Source of the DNA: Clostridiaceae bacterium
GTDB lineage: Bacteria > Bacillota > Clostridia > DSM-8532
DNA: 64,000 nucleotides
Direction: 5' to 3'
NCBI GenBank assembly: GCA_012840245.1
Contig: DULR01000055.1
Span: 1-64,000, forward strand
Shown here: positions 18,057 through 26,557 of the stretch, piece by piece
How the letters are laid out: each line of letters opens with the position of its first letter
How positions within the stretch are numbered: the stretch's first letter is position 1
The notes under the pieces: model-generated
Databases searched by the model: none
What the model saw: the letters and a program-made list of their open reading frames with translations, nothing else
Told to the model about the DNA's origin: nothing
Translations under genes and position numbers: made by a program

Positions 18057-18102
18057 GGAACAGCCTCACTTTCTGAACGAGAATCTCAGTTCTCGGTTCC
18101 GG

Positions 18103-19707
18103 TTAAAAATTATTCCTTTTGGTGGGGTCGTTAAAATATTCCTTATACTCCGTAGCCGTGTATCCTGTCATCTTTTTGAACAGTTTCGAGAAATAGTTTG
18201 GATCCTGATATCCGACCAGTCCCGAAACCTCCTTGAGTGATAAATCTGTATTCTGAAAATAGTATTTGGCTTTTTCGATGCGTATTGCGATAAGTCTGTC
18301 TATGAAGTTCCTTCCGCTGGCTTCCTTATAAAACCTGCTGAAATAATATGGGCTTAGGTTTACGACTCTTGCTATGTCTTCGAGAGTTATATCCTCTGTA
18401 TAATTTTCCTCAAGATATCTGTCAGCCTTTTCGATTATTGAATTTATCTTAAGCCTGCGGTTTATTGAAAGCTCATTGAATGTTTTCTCAAGATATAATC
18501 TCATTATATTCTTAAGCTTGCTTTTATCATCGGCTGTCATGATATCGCTGAGGACCTTATAATAGTCTTTCGAAACATTTCCCCAGCGCTTGACGAAACC
18601 GACCACCATAACGATGCATTTATCCTTGATTCCATCCAGAGTGCTCTCGCTCGATGCGATCTGCTCAAAAAGGGTATCAAAGGATACCAGTGCAGAATTC
18701 AGGTCTCCCAGATTTGCCTTTGAATATATATCCCTTTCGAATTTTTCTTCATAATCCGGGATATCATGATATTCTTCCATCATGTCATCTATGTGCAGTA
18801 TGGTCTCTTTGCTGCTCGCCAGGGTCTGCAGCGCCTGCATGGCTTCCCGGTAGGATTTTTTTGCATTCACCACATCAAGATAACACCTGCCGATCCCTAT
18901 GGAGACTTCACCGAATATATCCCTTACCCTGTCTGAAAAATCTTTGGCCAGTCTCGTGGCATAAGCTTTTATGCTGAAGCTGTCAGCCGATGAGCTTACC
19001 AGCACATAAACGATCAGCCGGTTAAGCATTATTGGCCCCACTATGCACTGACACAGCGATTTAAGTATATCGCGGTAATCCACATAATGGTTCTGGGTCC
19101 TGACACTGGCGCTTATTTTGTTTTGCAGTCCTCCCGATTCCTTTTCCACAAACTCGATAGCCATTACATAACCGCTCAGATTTTCCAATTCGAAAAGCCT
19201 GCTGAAATTGATAAGCTCCTCGGTATTATCCTCATACATACATATGGAATGGATAAAGCCATTTTCAAGAGTGGGCACTATTATCTCGAGCTTTTCCTTC
19301 AGCTCGAGCTCCTGGCTTATGCGTCTGCGCGTCTGATCGATAGAATTTATGGTCTTTTGGATGGCCTCAACAAGTTTAGCTTCCTTTACAGGTTTCAGGA
19401 GGTATTCGACCACTCCGAGATTCATCGCCTCAACGGCATAATCGAAATAATCATAGGCAGAGATGATTATAAAATGGACGTCCCGGCTGAATTCCCTGAT
19501 TTTGCGTATGGCCTCCAGACCGTTTATCCCCGGCATTTTTATGTCAATAAGCACTATATCGGGTCTCAGATTATACGCCTTTTCAACGGCCTCACGGCCT
19601 GATCTGGCGCGGCCGCTCACTTCAAGACCCTTAAAGTTGTTTTTTATGATATATTCCACCGAGTCAAGAGCTATGGGTTCATCGTCAACTATCAATATCC
19701 GGTACAT
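18103..19707 (-). CDS. YesN-type response regulator with AraC DNA-binding domain
   Basis: 534 residues from the ATG at 19707, which has AAGGAG 8 bases upstream (an in-frame ATG six codons earlier lacks this). An N-terminal receiver domain (VDDEP; phospho-acceptor Asp in DIVLIDIKMPGINGLE near residue 50), a long middle region and a C-terminal AraC-type double helix-turn-helix (about 430-530, NLSPYYFSRFYKEASG and GYQDPNYFSKLFKKMTGY). It overlaps the kinase gene by 23 bases, showing translational coupling. It most likely activates the downstream sugar-uptake genes. Confidence 0.92.
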   Translation of the reverse strand: MYRILIVDDEPIALDSVEYIIKNNFKGLEVSGRARSGREAVEKAYNLRPDIVLIDIKMPGINGLEAIRKIREFSRDVHFIIISAYDYFDYAVEAMNLGVVEYLLKPVKEAKLVEAIQKTINSIDQTRRRISQELELKEKLEIIVPTLENGFIHSICMYEDNTEELINFSRLFELENLSGYVMAIEFVEKESGGLQNKISASVRTQNHYVDYRDILKSLCQCIVGPIMLNRLIVYVLVSSSADSFSIKAYATRLAKDFSDRVRDIFGEVSIGIGRCYLDVVNAKKSYREAMQALQTLASSKETILHIDDMMEEYHDIPDYEEKFERDIYSKANLGDLNSALVSFDTLFEQIASSESTLDGIKDKCIVMVVGFVKRWGNVSKDYYKVLSDIMTADDKSKLKNIMRLYLEKTFNELSINRRLKINSIIEKADRYLEENYTEDITLEDIARVVNLSPYYFSRFYKEASGRNFIDRLIAIRIEKAKYYFQNTDLSLKEVSGLVGYQDPNYFSKLFKKMTGYTATEYKEYFNDPTKRNNF

Positions 19708-21217
19708 TTTCGGCTCCTTGTTCATGGTTTTTTGGCAGTTTGAAAATAACTTTCGTCACCCCATCCTCGCATTTTATATCAACTGTATCATTCCGATTAT
19801 AATACAATCGAAGGCGATTAATAACATTTACGATCCCTATACCGGTAGTATGTCCCTTCTTGGTCGCCAAAACCGTTTGCAGATCGTCGTCTTCGCTTTC
19901 CCTCAATAGTTCGCTGATCTTCTCCGGAGCCATACCCTTGCCGTTATCCATTATATAAACATAAACAAAATCCTCATCGCTTTCAACTTTCAGTATTATC
20001 GTACCGCCTTCTTCCATCTCGCTTATGCCATGGATATAGGCATTCTCGGCTATGGGCTGAAGAATCATCCTCGGCACGACAATATTCAGGGCTTTCGGAT
20101 CACCTCCGTAATCGGTTTTAAATGTCACCAGATCGCCAAATCGTGTCTGCAGGAGATAGATATATGCACAGACATTTTCGATTTCCTCCCTGAGTGTTGT
20201 ATTGGCATCAAGCCCCCTTAGATTATATCTGAAAATATCGGCAGCGTTTTCCAGGTATGCGCATGTCCTCTTATCACCTTCCAGCATGGCGATTTTGGCT
20301 CCGATGTTTATGGTGTTGAAAATAAAGTGGGGATTTATCTGGGACTGCAGCGCCATAAGCTCTGCCTCCCTGAGCGCGTTTTTCATCTTGAGATTGTGAA
20401 GACGCTGTTCATTGAGGCTTGCTTCAAGTCTGGCTTTTTCCTTTATTTCGTTAATATATTCCTTTATGCTCACAACCATAAGGTTGAAGGCATTATATAA
20501 AACACCTATCTCACCTCCGGTAACCGACTGGACCTCAACATCGAAATCACCCACAGAAACCCTTTTTGCATATGAAGCAAGTTTTGTGATGGGCTTTGTT
20601 ATCTGGATGCTGAAGCTTATGATCATACCGGTAACAAAGATGATTACGGCAATAATCAGAAGATTGTTGAAGGTAGTAGCGAATTGGATACGTCTGGATA
20701 TTGCTGCATATTTGTCCGATGTGCTAATGAGTTCTCCGCTTATTATTTCTTCTATGTAACGCATTATATCGTTGTTTTCCTCTACTGTCAAAGCGTAGTA
20801 GGAGGTATATCCTTCAATGTCGCGTCCTCTTTTCGCCATAATGGCCTTCTCTGCGTGATCAAGGTAATTTATTATCATGTTGGCAGCATTTTTGCTCTTT
20901 ATTCCCTCAGGAGTATAATCTACGTTCTTTATCAGCTTTTCAGCCCTGTTCTTTATATTGTTCATATAATCATAAAAGGATATCAGGCTGTCGGAGCTGT
21001 TTGTGGACAGGTAAAACTGTATTTCCTTCTGGATCAGGTCCAGTTGACGGTATACAGCGGTAAGTTCCATGGTTTTCTCATACATCAGCGTTGTATCCCT
21101 TATGATTATCTGAAGGGAAAAATACATATAGACAGAAGCAAGCAAAACGACAACTATTGCAAGCTGCACGAATATTATTAGCTTCGTTCTGAATTTTACA
21201 TTGTTGAAACTGAACAT
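19685..21217 (-). CDS. YesM/LytS-type sensor histidine kinase
   Basis: 510 residues: a first membrane helix at about 12-32, an extracellular helical domain to about 180, a second helix at about 183-208, a HAMP linker, the His_kinase motif NPHFIFNTINIG with phospho-His, and a GHKL ATPase domain (QPIAENAYIHG, DNGKGM, GIGIVNVINRLRLYY). It is encoded 21 bases after a membrane-anchored sugar-binding protein and overlaps the regulator. This is the arrangement of XylFII-LytS-YesN, where the binding protein presents the sugar to the kinase's outer domain. Confidence 0.92.
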   Translation of the reverse strand: MFSFNNVKFRTKLIIFVQLAIVVVLLASVYMYFSLQIIIRDTTLMYEKTMELTAVYRQLDLIQKEIQFYLSTNSSDSLISFYDYMNNIKNRAEKLIKNVDYTPEGIKSKNAANMIINYLDHAEKAIMAKRGRDIEGYTSYYALTVEENNDIMRYIEEIISGELISTSDKYAAISRRIQFATTFNNLLIIAVIIFVTGMIISFSIQITKPITKLASYAKRVSVGDFDVEVQSVTGGEIGVLYNAFNLMVVSIKEYINEIKEKARLEASLNEQRLHNLKMKNALREAELMALQSQINPHFIFNTINIGAKIAMLEGDKRTCAYLENAADIFRYNLRGLDANTTLREEIENVCAYIYLLQTRFGDLVTFKTDYGGDPKALNIVVPRMILQPIAENAYIHGISEMEEGGTIILKVESDEDFVYVYIMDNGKGMAPEKISELLRESEDDDLQTVLATKKGHTTGIGIVNVINRLRLYYNRNDTVDIKCEDGVTKVIFKLPKNHEQGAENVPDIDS

Positions 21218-21238
21218 AGCATACCCCTGAATAATACG

Positions 21239-22234
21239 CTAATCGTCATTATCTTCGAAAATCTCTCTGTACTCATGGAGGTTGTCTGCTGTGAAAGTGT
21301 AAATATCGGTATTGTAGAATTCGCTTATCTGCTTTCCTTCACAAAGGTCGGCAAGCTGCATTACTGTGTTGTAGCCAATGGAGTAGCTGTCTGCCGCGAT
21401 GGTCCCGTACATGACACCGTCACTGATATAACCCATTGTCTGCGGCATTGCTCCGTAGCCAATTATATTTATGTCCCCTACCTTGCCCAGATCGATCACC
21501 ACCTGGGCAACTCCCGGAGTATTCTCGCTGTCACTGCACACGATAAGGTCGATTTCGGGATTTTCGGTAATAATGGCGGTGGTCAGCTTGTCCACCTCAA
21601 ACATCTTGGTATCCAGAGTATATATTTGACTGACCTCCATATCGGGGTATTTCGATATAGCCTCAAGCAATCCCTGCAGCCTGATATTATTATACTGCTT
21701 CGAGTCTGTTACTCCCGGATTGTTGACTATTACCGCGATATTGGCCTTCCCGCCCGATGCCGCCGCCGCCATTTCGCCTGAAGCAAATCCCACCTCATAG
21801 CTGTTCGAGCCGACGGTGGGAAGCTCCGGAATGAAAAATACGTCATTTTCATAGGTTATGGTTTTAATTCCGGCATCGCCGGCTCTTTTCAGTATTTCGG
21901 TGCTGGATTTTACGTCAAAAGGCTGGATGGCGATGCCGTCCACATCGGAAAGGATAGCTCTTTCCACTGCATCCACCACGATCTCGGGATCCTTATACTT
22001 GATATCAACAAACTCAACGAAAACATTCCTTTTTGCTCCTGCCTCAGATGCTCCCTTTTTGTATTTGGACCAAAAAGGATCATTATTATTCTGCGTTATG
22101 ATGACAAAGTGGTACTTCGGATTTTCCCGGGCAGGCAGCTTATCGCTGTCATCATTGAACGAAGCGAACAAATTGACCAGCATACCGACCAGCAATATGA
22201 GAGCCAGGAACAAGGCCGCATAAGTATACTTCAT
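21239..22234 (-). CDS. Membrane-anchored sugar-binding sensor protein (XylFII-like)
   Basis: 331 residues. An N-terminal hydrophobic segment (residues 4-24) has no lipobox cysteine and so probably stays as a membrane anchor. The rest is a periplasmic-binding fold I protein of the RbsB/XylF group: FVIITQNNNDPFWSKYKKGA, ADGIAIQPFD-type hinge (VDGIAIQPFDVKS), VNNPGVTDSKQYNNIRLQG, IIGYGAMPQTMGYISDG. In Clostridium beijerinckii the xylose sensor XylFII is of this type and works in complex with a LytS kinase. As first gene of the set it is the likely sugar-sensing component rather than a transport receptor. Confidence 0.85.
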   Translation of the reverse strand: MKYTYAALFLALILLVGMLVNLFASFNDDSDKLPARENPKYHFVIITQNNNDPFWSKYKKGASEAGAKRNVFVEFVDIKYKDPEIVVDAVERAILSDVDGIAIQPFDVKSSTEILKRAGDAGIKTITYENDVFFIPELPTVGSNSYEVGFASGEMAAAASGGKANIAVIVNNPGVTDSKQYNNIRLQGLLEAISKYPDMEVSQIYTLDTKMFEVDKLTTAIITENPEIDLIVCSDSENTPGVAQVVIDLGKVGDINIIGYGAMPQTMGYISDGVMYGTIAADSYSIGYNTVMQLADLCEGKQISEFYNTDIYTFTADNLHEYREIFEDNDD

Positions 22235-22324
22235 AATTCCCTCTGGACATCGATTCTGTAAAAGGATTCAAAATTATTATAACACTATTCTCCATGAACA
22301 GAAACCGGCCTGTAATTTCCAATT

Positions 22325-22352
22325 AAAAAAGCCTCCCCTGACCGGAAGGCTT
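22325..22352 (-). terminator. recA terminator
   Basis: On the minus strand AAGCCTTCC, a 6-base loop, GGGAGGCTT and TTTTTAATT, about 20 bases after the recA stop. It makes recA a single-gene transcript and separates it from the sugar-sensing operon. Confidence 0.85.
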
Positions 22353-22372
22353 ATATTGCTCTCTGATTAAAC

Positions 22373-23401
22373 TCAGACGTCTTCATCTGCCGAATGTGCC
22401 TGGATACTGCTTAAGAAAGCTTTATCATATTCGGCTCTGATTTTTGCTTCTATCTCTCTTGTCACCTCAGGATTATCCCTCAGATATTTTTTCACGTTTT
22501 CACGGCCCTGGCCTATCCTCTGATCGCCATAGGAAAACCATGCTCCGCTCTTCTTGACAATGTCGAGAGTTACTCCCAGATCGAGTATGCAGCCTTCCTT
22601 TGAGATTCCCTGACCGTAGATTATATCGAACTCTGCTTCCTTGAACGGAGGAGCAACCTTATTCTTCACTATCTTGACCTTGATCCTGTTGCCAACAAGA
22701 TCACTGCCTTCTTTAAGGGTCTCGACACGCCTTACATCCATTCTTATCGAAGAGTAGAATTTCAAAGCACGTCCTCCGGGGGTGACCTCAGGATTTCCGA
22801 ACATAACTCCAACCTTCTCTCGAAGCTGGTTTATGAATATTGCCACAGTCTTGGACTTGCTGATGACACCTGAAAGCTTTCTCATGGCCTGGGACATGAG
22901 CCTTGCCTGAAGACCCACATGGGAGTCTCCCATCTCGCCGTCTATTTCTGCCTTTGGCACCAGAGCTGCTACCGAGTCCACAACGATGACATCTATGGCT
23001 CCGCTCCTTACAAGAGCTTCGGCTATTTCAAGAGCCTGTTCACCGGTATCGGGCTGTGACACGATAAGATTGTCTATATCAACCCCCAGATTTTTAGCAT
23101 ATACGGGATCCAGCGCATGTTCGGCATCGATATATGCTGCTTCGCCTCCCAGTTTCTGCGCTTCCGCAACGATATGAAGGGCAACTGTGGTCTTACCTGA
23201 CGATTCGGGTCCGAATATTTCTATGATCCTTCCTCTCGGCATCCCTCCGACCCCTAATGCAATATCAAGGGTGAGCGCTCCTGTTGGTATCGAATCCACA
23301 CTAACATGGGATACCTCCCCCAGCTTCATTACCGCGCCTTTGCCGAACTGTTTCTCGATCTGGCTCATAACCAGTTCCAATGCTTTTTTCTTCTCCTCCA
23401 T
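22373..23401 (-). CDS. recA: Recombinase RecA
   Basis: The strand-exchange protein of homologous recombination and co-protease for LexA. With the ATG at 23401 it has 342 residues: Walker A GPESSGKT at 64-71, Walker [16 protein letters not shown], loop L1 [14 protein letters not shown] and loop L2 [21 protein letters not shown] longer reading from an ATG at 23437 is rejected because that codon lies inside the LexA operator and at the predicted transcription start. The Shine-Dalgarno AAAGGAGGG is 18 bases before the chosen ATG, rather far, so the exact start remains uncertain. The gene is alone in its transcript. Confidence 0.96.
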   Translation of the reverse strand: MEEKKKALELVMSQIEKQFGKGAVMKLGEVSHVSVDSIPTGALTLDIALGVGGMPRGRIIEIFGPESSGKTTVALHIVAEAQKLGGEAAYIDAEHALDPVYAKNLGVDIDNLIVSQPDTGEQALEIAEALVRSGAIDVIVVDSVAALVPKAEIDGEMGDSHVGLQARLMSQAMRKLSGVISKSKTVAIFINQLREKVGVMFGNPEVTPGGRALKFYSSIRMDVRRVETLKEGSDLVGNRIKVKIVKNKVAPPFKEAEFDIIYGQGISKEGCILDLGVTLDIVKKSGAWFSYGDQRIGQGRENVKKYLRDNPEVTREIEAKIRAEYDKAFLSSIQAHSADEDV

Positions 23402-23431
23402 AGTCTGCCTTACGGCGAACCCTCCTTTGCC

Positions 23432-23443
23432 GAACATTTGTTC
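23432..23443. promoter_or_regulatory. LexA (SOS) box of recA
   Basis: GAACATTTGTTC is a perfect match to the Gram-positive LexA consensus GAACNNNNGTTC. It starts two bases after the -10 element, where bound LexA blocks transcription. Confidence 0.9.
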
Positions 23444-23445
23444 TA

Positions 23446-23474
23446 ATTATATGATATTTTTTTTATAACGTCAA
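23446..23474 (-). promoter_or_regulatory. recA promoter
   Basis: TTGACG and a perfect TATAAT spaced by 17 bases on the minus strand, followed at once by the LexA box. This is a strong SOS-type recA promoter. Confidence 0.88.
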
Positions 23475-23632
23475 GTATTTTTTATGTAATTATTTTACAA
23501 TATATCTATAATGTTTCATGATGCGATTGTAGCATAAACTGCGTATGTTTTCCAGCAAAGTTTTTGCTGTTACGAAAATTGCGCCTGTTGGTAATTAGGA
23601 TTTGAATGTAAAATTTACTGGAGGATGGGCAA

Positions 23633-26557
23633 ATGGCATACAAATTCGGAATTTCGGTCTATGAAAATCGTCCTGATGATATCTACGCCGTATATCTTAC
23701 CCCTGACAGGTTCGATGTTGTGGGTGACGGCATCCATGATGATACCGACGGCATCCAGGAGGCTATACTGACTGTTCAGAAAACCACCGGATATGGCATA
23801 GTCTTTATTCCTGAAGGAACCTACAGGATCAGCAGAACTATATATATCGGCACTGCCTGCCGGCTTATCGGATACGGAAGCAGAAGGCCGGTCATGGTTC
23901 TGGCTGAAAACACCCCGGGCTTTCAGGCAGCCGATGAAAATGACAAAGGACAGGCCAGGTATATGTTCTGGTTCACAAAAAGCGTGCCCCTGCCCGGTGA
24001 AGAGATCAGGGATGCAAATCCGGGAACCTTTTACAGTGCCTTTTCAAATATCGATATAAGGATAGAAAAGGGCAATCCGGCTGCCGTAGCCCTGAGGACC
24101 CATTATGCCCAGCATTGCTTCGTGTCCCATGTCGATATCCACACAGGAGACGGCAAAGCCGGAATTTTCGATGTGGGCAACGAGATCGAGAATGTGCGGT
24201 TTTTCGGAGGGGAATACGGGATATACACAACGAAACCGTCTCCCGGATGGCCTTTCATGATGGTGGACACATACTTTGAAGGGCAGCGGAAATCAGCCAT
24301 CAGGACCCGTGAGGCCGGACTCACCATAGTGAGGATGGAAGCCCGCGACGTGCCTGTCGTCATCGAAACCGATCCTGATTATACCGAAAAACTGTATATG
24401 GAAGACTGCCGGTTTATCAATATAAGCAATGCAGCCCTGATGATCAGCAATGAAAACAATTCCCATAATCAGATCAGCCTCAGGAACATCGATCTGAGCA
24501 ATACTCCGAATCTCGCTTATTTCAGACAAAGCGGCAAAACAGTAGAAGGTGCCGGAGCCATATATAAGGTGCGCTCATTCGTTCACGGCAAACAGATCGA
24601 TGATCTGGAAAGATCCCCCGGAACAAAGACCATACTTGACATGACAGAGCTTCAGAGTCTTCCCGGGCCATCTTTATCGGACATACCTGCTCTCCCACCT
24701 ACATCTGCATGGGTCAGCCTGAGGGATCTGGGAGCAAAGGGAGACGGCATTACCGATGATACCCAGGCCATAAGGGATGCAATCGAAAATCACCAGATCA
24801 TATATCTGCCCCAGGGGATTTACCGCGTAACAGACACCATCGTTCTTAAGCCCGATACTGTTCTGATAGGCCTTAATCCCATATCCACCCGTATCTCCAT
24901 ATTAAACAATACAGAGTCCTTTGGCGGCTTCGGCCCTCCAAAACCCCTTATCGATGTGCCCGGTGGCGGAAAAAACATCATAACAGGCATAGGCATAGAC
25001 ACGGGTGCCAGAAACACAAGAGCTGCGGGCATCAGATGGAAGGCAGGTCCTTCTTCATACATGAATGATGTCAAATTCCTGGGCGGACACGGGAGCATGC
25101 AGCCGGGAGGTGGCTACAGTCCAGTATACAACAGCAGCAGGACCGGAGACGCCGATGTTGACAACAAATGGGATTCCCAGTACTGGAGCCTGTGGATCAC
25201 AGACGGCGGGGGCGGCGTTTTCAAGGATATCTGGACTGCCAGCACCTATGCTTCGGCAGGTATCTATATATCCGACACAAATACGCCAGGCAGGATATAT
25301 GCCATGTCCGTGGAGCATCATGTGAGGAATGAAGTAAGGATAAAGAACGTGTCCAACTGGAAGATCTATGCCCTGCAGCTTGAAGAGGAATATGCCGAAG
25401 GCCCCCATTGCCAGCCCGTCGAGATAGAGAACAGCAGCGATGTTTTATTTGCGAACCTGTATCTGTTCAGGGTGATCTGGGTCAACACCCCATACCCTCA
25501 GGCCATTAGGACCTGGAACTGTAAAAGCATTGAGTTTCTCAACATCCATAATTTCACCCAGACGAAATATCCTTTCACCAACACTCTTTACGATATGACC
25601 ACAGGCACAGAGGTTCGCCCGTGGGAACTGACCAGATTATATATAAGCGGAAATACGAAGAAAAAGCTTCCGGAAGATAAGGTGCAGAAGCTGGCTGCCG
25701 GATTTGAAATGATCGACGCCATATGCAGGGACAGCAGAGGCAATATATATTTCTGTGACTCGAGGCTGAAGAGGATCTTCAGATGGTCTCCGGAAGAGGA
25801 AAAGCTCGATCTAGTAACCGATATACATTTCAAGCCTCTTTCGCTTGCCTGCGATGCAATGGACAACCTGCTGGTGGTATGTGAGTACCTCCCTTCAAAA
25901 GGAGCCACCATCAACGGCGAGCCCGAAGTCTACCAGAACGGAGAAGATGCCTGGGGCACTTCCTACAGCCACTGGTACAGCAAAGGTGCTACCATAAAGG
26001 TATATGCCGTCGACCCGGACCATCCGGAAAGGACCATGAAGGTCCTTGAAAAGGTACCTATGGTTCAGACAGCCAATATCCACAAGGTATTATACCCTGC
26101 CAACAGATGGCGCGACAGCTCCGACTTCCTGACTGTCTCCCGGAACCGCAATGAATATTGCTTCGTCGCCCCTGACCAGGCAGGACCATTTGGTGCGACC
26201 GTGATCCCGGCATGCTATGACCTTATGCGCGGGGTCTGCCTTCATGAGGCATATCCGGGAAGGATATTCTATGCTGTTGACGAGTATATAAAGAGAACTT
26301 ACCGCTTCATCGTCACTAGGGAAGGATACCTTGAGGATCCGGTCATCTTTGCCGAGCATGGCGAAACCAATGCGGCCGTCGGTGAAGACGGTCTGATATA
26401 CATTCCTGACGGTGAGATATATGTATATGATTCGGATGGGAACTTAAAAGGCGAAATAGCCATGCCTGAGCGTCCAAACTGCGTGATGCCGGACAAGACC
26501 GGGAAGTACCTGTATGTTACTGCACGCACCTCATTCTACAGGATCAGGATCTCCTGA
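23633..26557 (+). CDS. Large protein with two pectate-lyase-3/GH55-like beta-helices and a C-terminal propeller
   Basis: 974 residues without a signal peptide or membrane helix, so probably cytoplasmic. Two regions carry the N-terminal signature of the pectate lyase 3 / GH55 beta-helix fold: VVGDGIHDDTDGIQEAIL with PEGTYRISRTI (residues 27-70) and DLGAKGDGITDDTQAI with LPQGIYRVTDTI (365-405). Two such helices in one chain is the layout of GH55 beta-1,3-glucanases. From about 690 the chain changes to NHL/gluconolactonase-like propeller repeats (CRDSRGNIYFCDSRLKRIF, GEDGLIYIPDGEIYVYDSDG). The substrate is unknown. It has a good GGAGG site, faces away from recA, and its end overlaps murJ by 14 bases. 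Confidence is good for the fold and low for an enzymatic role. Confidence 0.75.
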   Translation: MAYKFGISVYENRPDDIYAVYLTPDRFDVVGDGIHDDTDGIQEAILTVQKTTGYGIVFIPEGTYRISRTIYIGTACRLIGYGSRRPVMVLAENTPGFQAADENDKGQARYMFWFTKSVPLPGEEIRDANPGTFYSAFSNIDIRIEKGNPAAVALRTHYAQHCFVSHVDIHTGDGKAGIFDVGNEIENVRFFGGEYGIYTTKPSPGWPFMMVDTYFEGQRKSAIRTREAGLTIVRMEARDVPVVIETDPDYTEKLYMEDCRFINISNAALMISNENNSHNQISLRNIDLSNTPNLAYFRQSGKTVEGAGAIYKVRSFVHGKQIDDLERSPGTKTILDMTELQSLPGPSLSDIPALPPTSAWVSLRDLGAKGDGITDDTQAIRDAIENHQIIYLPQGIYRVTDTIVLKPDTVLIGLNPISTRISILNNTESFGGFGPPKPLIDVPGGGKNIITGIGIDTGARNTRAAGIRWKAGPSSYMNDVKFLGGHGSMQPGGGYSPVYNSSRTGDADVDNKWDSQYWSLWITDGGGGVFKDIWTASTYASAGIYISDTNTPGRIYAMSVEHHVRNEVRIKNVSNWKIYALQLEEEYAEGPHCQPVEIENSSDVLFANLYLFRVIWVNTPYPQAIRTWNCKSIEFLNIHNFTQTKYPFTNTLYDMTTGTEVRPWELTRLYISGNTKKKLPEDKVQKLAAGFEMIDAICRDSRGNIYFCDSRLKRIFRWSPEEEKLDLVTDIHFKPLSLACDAMDNLLVVCEYLPSKGATINGEPEVYQNGEDAWGTSYSHWYSKGATIKVYAVDPDHPERTMKVLEKVPMVQTANIHKVLYPANRWRDSSDFLTVSRNRNEYCFVAPDQAGPFGATVIPACYDLMRGVCLHEAYPGRIFYAVDEYIKRTYRFIVTREGYLEDPVIFAEHGETNAAVGEDGLIYIPDGEIYVYDSDGNLKGEIAMPERPNCVMPDKTGKYLYVTARTSFYRIRIS

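Noticed and set aside
17299..18240. A 313-codon open frame on the plus strand
   Set aside because: Antisense to the XylF-like lipoprotein gene and the end of the YesN gene; no Shine-Dalgarno or family resemblance.
23437..23437. ATG at 23437 as the recA start
   Set aside because: It lies within the LexA box and at the predicted first transcribed bases, with no Shine-Dalgarno upstream.
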